Below are positions 6,190-8,944 of a stretch of 8,944 nucleotides of DNA, in pieces. Where the stretch lies: the NCBI GenBank assembly GCA_949288625.1, contig CASEKZ010000026.1, positions 1 to 8,944 of the forward strand, in the 5' to 3' direction. The position numbers and the translations under genes were made by a program. Within the stretch, counting starts at the first letter, position 1. Each line of letters starts with the position of its first letter. Under the pieces are notes generated by a model. It was not told the origin of the DNA and did not search any database. It worked only from the letters and a program-made list of their open reading frames with translations. Source of the DNA: an uncultured bacterium. Its GTDB lineage: Bacteria > Bacillota_I > Bacilli_A > RF39 > UBA660.

Positions 6190-6756
6190 ATGGCAAGAGT
6201 TAAAAATGGTGCTGTTGTAAAACAACGTCGTAAGAAGATATTAAAAGAAGCTAAGGGTTACTTTGGCAGTAAACATAGATTATTTAAAACCGCAAAAGAA
6301 CAAGTTATGCATTCACGTGTATACGCTTATAGAGATAGAAGACAAAAGAAAAGAGAGTTTAGAAAGTTATGGATTGTTCGTATTAACGCAGCATGCCGTG
6401 AAAACGAAATCAGCTATTCAAGGTTTATTAATGGTTTATCAAAGGCAGGAGTAACCGTTAATCGTAAGATGCTTGCAGAAATAGCAATTGATCAGCCAAA
6501 GACATTTACTGATTTAGTTGAAATTGCTAAGGACGCTTTGAATGGAAAAATGCCTAAAGAAGCTAAAGCTGAGGTAAAAAAAGAAACTGTAAGTAAAGAA
6601 GAAAAAAAAGTAACTAAAAAGGCTCCAGCAAAGAAAGAGGAAAAACAAGATATATCAAAATTAACCGTAGCTGAACTTAAGAAAATGGCAAAGGAAAAAG
6701 GTGTCGAAGGATACTCTTCTATGAAAAAAGCAGAATTACTAGAGAAACTAGCATAG
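6190..6756 (+). CDS. rplT: 50S ribosomal protein L20 (bL20) with a C-terminal Rho_N/SAP-like extension
   Basis: L20 is needed early in 50S assembly and represses its own operon by binding the leader mRNA. Residues 1-118 are a standard L20: MARVKNGAVVKQRRKKIL, AKGYFGSKHRLFK (21-33), YAYRDRRQKKREFRKLW (45-61) and VNRKMLAEIAI (90-100). L20 normally ends near residue 118. Here about 70 residues follow: a Lys/Glu/Ala-rich flexible linker (119-153) and a compact helical module (154-188) reading LTVAELKKMAKEKGVEGYSS then MKKAELLEKL, the pattern of Rho_N/SAP-like nucleic-acid-binding domains. No frameshift or second start is apparent, so the fusion looks genuine. AGGAGG (6175-6180) precedes the ATG at 6190. 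The stop codon lies within a terminator hairpin. Confidence 0.95.
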   Translation: MARVKNGAVVKQRRKKILKEAKGYFGSKHRLFKTAKEQVMHSRVYAYRDRRQKKREFRKLWIVRINAACRENEISYSRFINGLSKAGVTVNRKMLAEIAIDQPKTFTDLVEIAKDALNGKMPKEAKAEVKKETVSKEEKKVTKKAPAKKEEKQDISKLTVAELKKMAKEKGVEGYSSMKKAELLEKLA

Positions 6757-6768
6757 TTTCTTTTTTTG
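6741..6768 (+). terminator. Intrinsic terminator overlapping the 3' end of rplT
   Basis: AGAAACTA (6743-6750) and TAGTTTCT (6754-6761) form a perfect 8-bp stem with a GCA triloop. It can extend by a G-U and an A-U pair through 6741-6763. Seven T's follow the C at 6760. The last four or five sense codons and the TAG stop of rplT lie in the stem. It should end infC-rpmI-rplT transcription. Confidence 0.85.
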
Positions 6769-6771
6769 TTG

Positions 6772-6777
6772 TATAAT
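6772..6777 (+). promoter_or_regulatory. Candidate -10 element for holA
   Basis: A perfect TATAAT lies just after the rplT terminator T-run and 16 nt before the chosen holA ATG (6794). There is no recognisable -35 at 16-18 nt spacing and no TGn extension. Transcription would begin near 6784, giving a leader of about 10 nt that barely includes the AGGTGG Shine-Dalgarno. holA may instead depend partly on read-through. Confidence 0.4.
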
Positions 6778-6793
6778 CATGTTAGGTGGTACT

Positions 6794-7732
6794 ATGAATA
6801 ATCTATATTTAATATATGGTAATGATTATAGTCTTATTAAAAGAGAAATAAATAAAATAACAAGTGGTATTGATGACGTTATCACTTTTGATTTAGGTGT
6901 TCAAAGGATAAATGAAATGTTAGATGAGGCATCTTGCATATCTTTTTTTGGTAGTAAAAAAGTTTTAATAGGAGAAAACGCTTTATTTTTAAGTTCTTCT
7001 ATAAATACCATAAATCATGATTTTGATTACTTAGAAAGGTATTTAAAAGAAAATGATCATGATAACATAATAATATTTACTCTTAATGAAAACAAATTAG
7101 ATGAAAGAAAAAAAATAGTAAAACTTTTAAAGGAAAAAGCTAACGTTATTCATAAAGACGTAATTAATCAAAAAGATTTACCAAAGTTTGTTATGTCTGA
7201 ATTTAAAAATGAAGGTTATGATATTGATTATAAAACTGCTAGTTATTTTGTTAATTACGTAGGCCAAAACGTGGATATTTTAATAAGTGAAATAGAAAAG
7301 ATGATGGTATATAAAGATAATGATAAAAAAGTTACTAAACAAGATATTAATGATATTTCTTGCAAAGCTTTTAAAGATAATGTTTTTGATTTAACTGATG
7401 GTATTATGAAAAAAGACTTTAATAAGATTTATGAATGCTATAAAGATTTAATGATTATGTCTGAAGAACCAATAAAAATTATATCTCTTTTGGGAAATCA
7501 GTTTCTATTAACTTATCAAGTAAAATTATTAAGTGATAAAGGTAAGGATAGTAAAGAAATAGCGGATTTATTAAAGGTTCATCCATATCGTGTTAAACTC
7601 GCTTTGGAAACTGATTATTCCATTTATGATTTAAAAGAAGTTTTAAAAAAATTACATGATCTTGATTTTAACATTAAAAGTGGAAAAATAGATAAGTTTA
7701 TTGGTTTAGAGGATTTTCTTTTACACCTTTAA
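6794..7732 (+). CDS. holA: DNA polymerase III subunit delta
   Basis: HolA is the clamp-loader subunit that opens the sliding clamp (DnaN) so it can be loaded on DNA. 312 aa, slightly short of the roughly 340 of Bacillus YqeN. The N-terminal domain begins YLIYGNDYSLIKREI (5-19), the typical degenerate nucleotide-binding strand-loop. SFFGSKKVLIGENA (50-63), LDERKKIVKLLKE (102-114), GQNVDILISEIEKM (157-170) and VFDLTDGIMKKD (197-208) follow the family pattern. The helical C-terminal collar domain includes KVHPYRVKLAL (261-271). I chose the ATG at 6794, because homologues start a few residues before YLIYG and AGGTGG (6784-6789) lies upstream. The in-frame ATG at 6779 would add five residues and lies before the likely transcription start. 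It stands between rplT and the small membrane-protein gene; no terminator of its own is evident. Confidence 0.9.
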   Translation: MNNLYLIYGNDYSLIKREINKITSGIDDVITFDLGVQRINEMLDEASCISFFGSKKVLIGENALFLSSSINTINHDFDYLERYLKENDHDNIIIFTLNENKLDERKKIVKLLKEKANVIHKDVINQKDLPKFVMSEFKNEGYDIDYKTASYFVNYVGQNVDILISEIEKMMVYKDNDKKVTKQDINDISCKAFKDNVFDLTDGIMKKDFNKIYECYKDLMIMSEEPIKIISLLGNQFLLTYQVKLLSDKGKDSKEIADLLKVHPYRVKLALETDYSIYDLKEVLKKLHDLDFNIKSGKIDKFIGLEDFLLHL

Positions 7733-7734
7733 GG

Positions 7735-7763
7735 TTGAAGTTTTATTCATGTTATGATAAAAT
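7735..7763 (+). promoter_or_regulatory. Promoter of the 33-residue membrane protein gene
   Basis: TTGAAG (7735-7740) and TAAAAT (7758-7763) are separated by 17 nt. A TGA (7755-7757) just before the -10 makes it an extended -10. Transcription would begin near 7770, about 18 nt before the ATG at 7788. The promoter starts 3 nt after the holA stop, so the small gene can be expressed separately. Confidence 0.65.
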
Positions 7764-7787
7764 AAGCTTATAATAGGGAGGTAACTT

Positions 7788-7889
7788 ATGAGCGAGATGG
7801 ATCCTAAAGAAAAGAAAAAAATAATAATAAAAATGGTTGTATGTATCATTCTTTTATTAATCGTAATGATAATTGGTTTGTTAATTTAA
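7788..7889 (+). CDS. Unrecognised 33-residue single-pass membrane protein
   Basis: Short gene with its own promoter, a good Shine-Dalgarno (GGGAGGT, 7776-7782) 5 nt before the ATG, a TAA stop and a terminator 3 nt later. The protein has an acidic/basic head, MSEMDPKEKKK, then a nearly unbroken hydrophobic stretch (12-33) rich in Ile, Leu, Val and Met with one Lys (K15) and one Cys (C19). It should be a single transmembrane helix, with the positively charged N-terminus in the cytoplasm and the C-terminus ending at or just beyond the membrane's outer face. I do not recognise a family. It is too small for SecE and lacks a charged C-terminus as in many type I toxins; no antisense partner is visible. 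The full set of expression signals makes a real gene likely; the function is unknown. Confidence 0.7.
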   Translation: MSEMDPKEKKKIIIKMVVCIILLLIVMIIGLLI

Positions 7890-7892
7890 AGT

Positions 7893-7929
7893 AAAAAAGA
7901 TAACGCTAACAAATAGTGTTATCTTTTTA
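7893..7929. terminator. Bidirectional terminator between the small membrane protein and uppP
   Basis: AAAAAGATAACGCT (7894-7907) pairs with AGTGTTATCTTTTT (7915-7928): 14 pairs with one G-U on the plus strand, around a 7-nt loop. Plus-strand transcripts end in TTTTT, and minus-strand transcripts in the complement of A7893-7898. It lies between the converging genes and touches the uppP stop (7927-7929). Confidence 0.85.
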
Positions 7930-8739
7930 TAAAAATAGAATTACTAATATTCCAGCTATCAAACAATATATTGAAAAATATCCTAGTTTACCTTTTTTAA
8001 TTATATTAATAAACCATTTAGCACTAAAGTAAGTTACAATCATACTGGCGATAAATCCTAACGAATAGGGAAGAATTAGGTTATTTAAATTACTCGTTTC
8101 TGCTAAATCTTTAACCCCTAGTATCATGGTTGCAACACTAATTGGTAAGTACAGCATAAATGAATAATTAACAGCCGTTTCTCTTTTTAAATTTCGGCTT
8201 ACTCCTCCAACGATTGTAGCACCACTTCTTGATATCCCAGGAAAAAGAGCAATAACCTGGAAGAAACCAATAATTATACTATCAAGTATGGTTATGTCTT
8301 TTTTTTCTTTTTTACCTTTAGCATCTTTAATTAAAAATAAAGCAAGACAAGTAATTAAAAGGGCTACTCCAATTATTTTTACGTTACCTGATAGTATTTC
8401 TATTTTATCCTTAAAAACAAGCCCAAATATTCCAGCAGGAATAGTTCCAAGAACTATTAACCAAGCGTATTTATAATTTTTTTTATATTTTTCATCCTTT
8501 GTTTTAATAAAACTAAAAAAATCAGTTATTATTTTAAATATTTCTTTTCTGTATAAAAATAATATTGCTAAAAAAGAACCAAAATTAACGATTATCTCAA
8601 AGTTCATGTCATTTAACATATCAAAGTTAAATAATTCTTTAGCAATCAGTAAATGTCCACTTGAAGATACTGGAATAGGTTCGGTAAATCCTTGTAATAT
8701 TCCTAAAAATACATATTGTAAAACCCTTATAATATTCAT
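7927..8739 (-). CDS. uppP: Undecaprenyl-diphosphatase UppP (BacA)
   Basis: Integral membrane phosphatase converting undecaprenyl diphosphate to undecaprenyl phosphate, the lipid carrier for peptidoglycan and other wall polymers; extra copies give bacitracin resistance in several bacteria. 270 aa, the usual length. The first catalytic motif is QGFTEPIPVSSSGHL (16-30), giving the (E/Q)xxxE pair Q16/E20, the SSS loop and H29. The second is PGISRSGAT (167-175), with R171. About seven or eight hydrophobic segments are spaced along the protein, for example 47-63, 91-108, 120-137, 151-167, 193-208, 221-239 and 252-270. The TEPIP variant replaces the more common TEFLP. On the minus strand AGGAGGA (plus 8744-8750) precedes the ATG at 8739-8737. 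The gene converges on the upstream neighbour and shares its terminator. Confidence 0.95.
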   Translation of the reverse strand: MNIIRVLQYVFLGILQGFTEPIPVSSSGHLLIAKELFNFDMLNDMNFEIIVNFGSFLAILFLYRKEIFKIITDFFSFIKTKDEKYKKNYKYAWLIVLGTIPAGIFGLVFKDKIEILSGNVKIIGVALLITCLALFLIKDAKGKKEKKDITILDSIIIGFFQVIALFPGISRSGATIVGGVSRNLKRETAVNYSFMLYLPISVATMILGVKDLAETSNLNNLILPYSLGFIASMIVTYFSAKWFINIIKKGKLGYFSIYCLIAGILVILFL

Positions 8740-8768
8740 TTTATCCTCCTATTGTCTTACTCTTATAA

Positions 8769-8813
8769 ATTATATGTTATTACTAAGAGTACATATTATC
8801 ATGAAAAATTATA
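8769..8813 (-). promoter_or_regulatory. Candidate promoter elements for uppP
   Basis: Two minus-strand TATAAT hexamers lie upstream of uppP. The one at plus 8808-8813 is preceded by TGA (8816-8814), an extended -10, giving a start near 8801 and a leader of about 60 nt. The other, at 8769-8774, would start near 8762 with a leader of about 23 nt. Neither has a strong -35. In such AT-rich DNA the extended -10 is the better candidate. Confidence 0.45.
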
Positions 8814-8816
8814 TCA

Positions 8817-8944
8817 TAATTTTTTTATTTTTGTTATCTATAATAAAATAAATATATAAATATTTTTATTTAATTTGTTTAAATCATGATAATCTACTTT
8901 TAGTTTACCACTACAAAGTTTTTACAAAATTTTACACCATGTGG
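8817..8944. other. AT-rich intergenic end of the window, no gene seen
   Basis: No open frame with a Shine-Dalgarno begins here on either strand, and no hairpin with a T-run is evident. The stretch contains long A/T runs, a TCATGATAAT (8884-8893) that mirrors ATTATCATGA at 8795-8804, and two loosely similar words, TTTACCACTAC (8901-8911) and TTTTACACCAT (8929-8939). It probably contains the upstream region of uppP and the flank of a neighbour beyond the window. Confidence 0.5.

Noticed and set aside
8606..8851. Plus-strand open frame across the uppP start
   Set aside because: It lies opposite the conserved uppP N-terminus, has no Shine-Dalgarno and no family-like sequence.
8895..8944. MraZ-box-like repeats (minus strand GTGGTAAA and GGTGTAAAA)
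   Set aside because: Too degenerate, and no mraZ gene follows on that strand; the adjacent gene is uppP.

Overview
This 8.9 kb window looks like a chromosomal core-genome segment of a low-GC Gram-positive bacterium, probably an uncultured Bacilli or Mollicutes-adjacent lineage. The reasons are a strongly A+T-rich composition, strong Shine-Dalgarno sites (AGGAGG, GGAGG), and the block prpC-prkC-rsgA-rpe, whose order matches that in Bacillus. PASTA kinase and UppP genes imply a peptidoglycan wall, unlike true mycoplasmas. Trp is encoded by TGG and prpC ends in TGA, so the standard bacterial code applies. I see no insertion sequence, phage gene, CRISPR array, tRNA or rRNA.

Layout. (1) Positions 1-171 are a divergent intergenic region: a leftward gene appears to start at position 6 and leaves the window, and a consensus promoter at 120-148 drives the rightward operon. 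(2) Positions 172-5168 hold a compact operon, rlmN-prpC-prkC-rsgA-rpe, with junctions of +1, -4, -1 and +3 nt. It combines 23S rRNA methylation, a Ser/Thr phosphatase/kinase signalling pair, a ribosome-assembly GTPase and a pentose-phosphate enzyme. (3) Positions 5169-5407 hold a second strong promoter and a structured leader of about 140 nt ending in an intrinsic terminator just before infC, a typical attenuation layout, probably an L20-type leader. (4) Positions 5408-6756 hold infC-rpmI-rplT (IF3, L35, L20). IF3 seems to start at AUA, and L20 carries a C-terminal extension of about 70 residues ending in a Rho_N/SAP-like helical module. A terminator hairpin is built into the end of rplT. (5) holA (DNA polymerase III delta) follows at 6794-7732. 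(6) A previously unlisted 33-residue single-membrane-segment protein at 7788-7889 has its own promoter and Shine-Dalgarno and shares a bidirectional terminator with (7) uppP, which runs leftward at 7927-8739. The last 205 bases hold only uppP promoter candidates.

Functional links. PrpC and PrkC are opposing enzymes for wall-sensing phosphorylation; RsgA (CpgA) is a known PrkC substrate in Bacillus subtilis; UppP recycles the wall lipid carrier. RlmN, RsgA, IF3, L35 and L20 all act on the ribosome. Most of the window is ordinary core biology. The parts that deserve a second look are the infC leader with its competing structures, the AUA start, the extended L20 and the small membrane protein.
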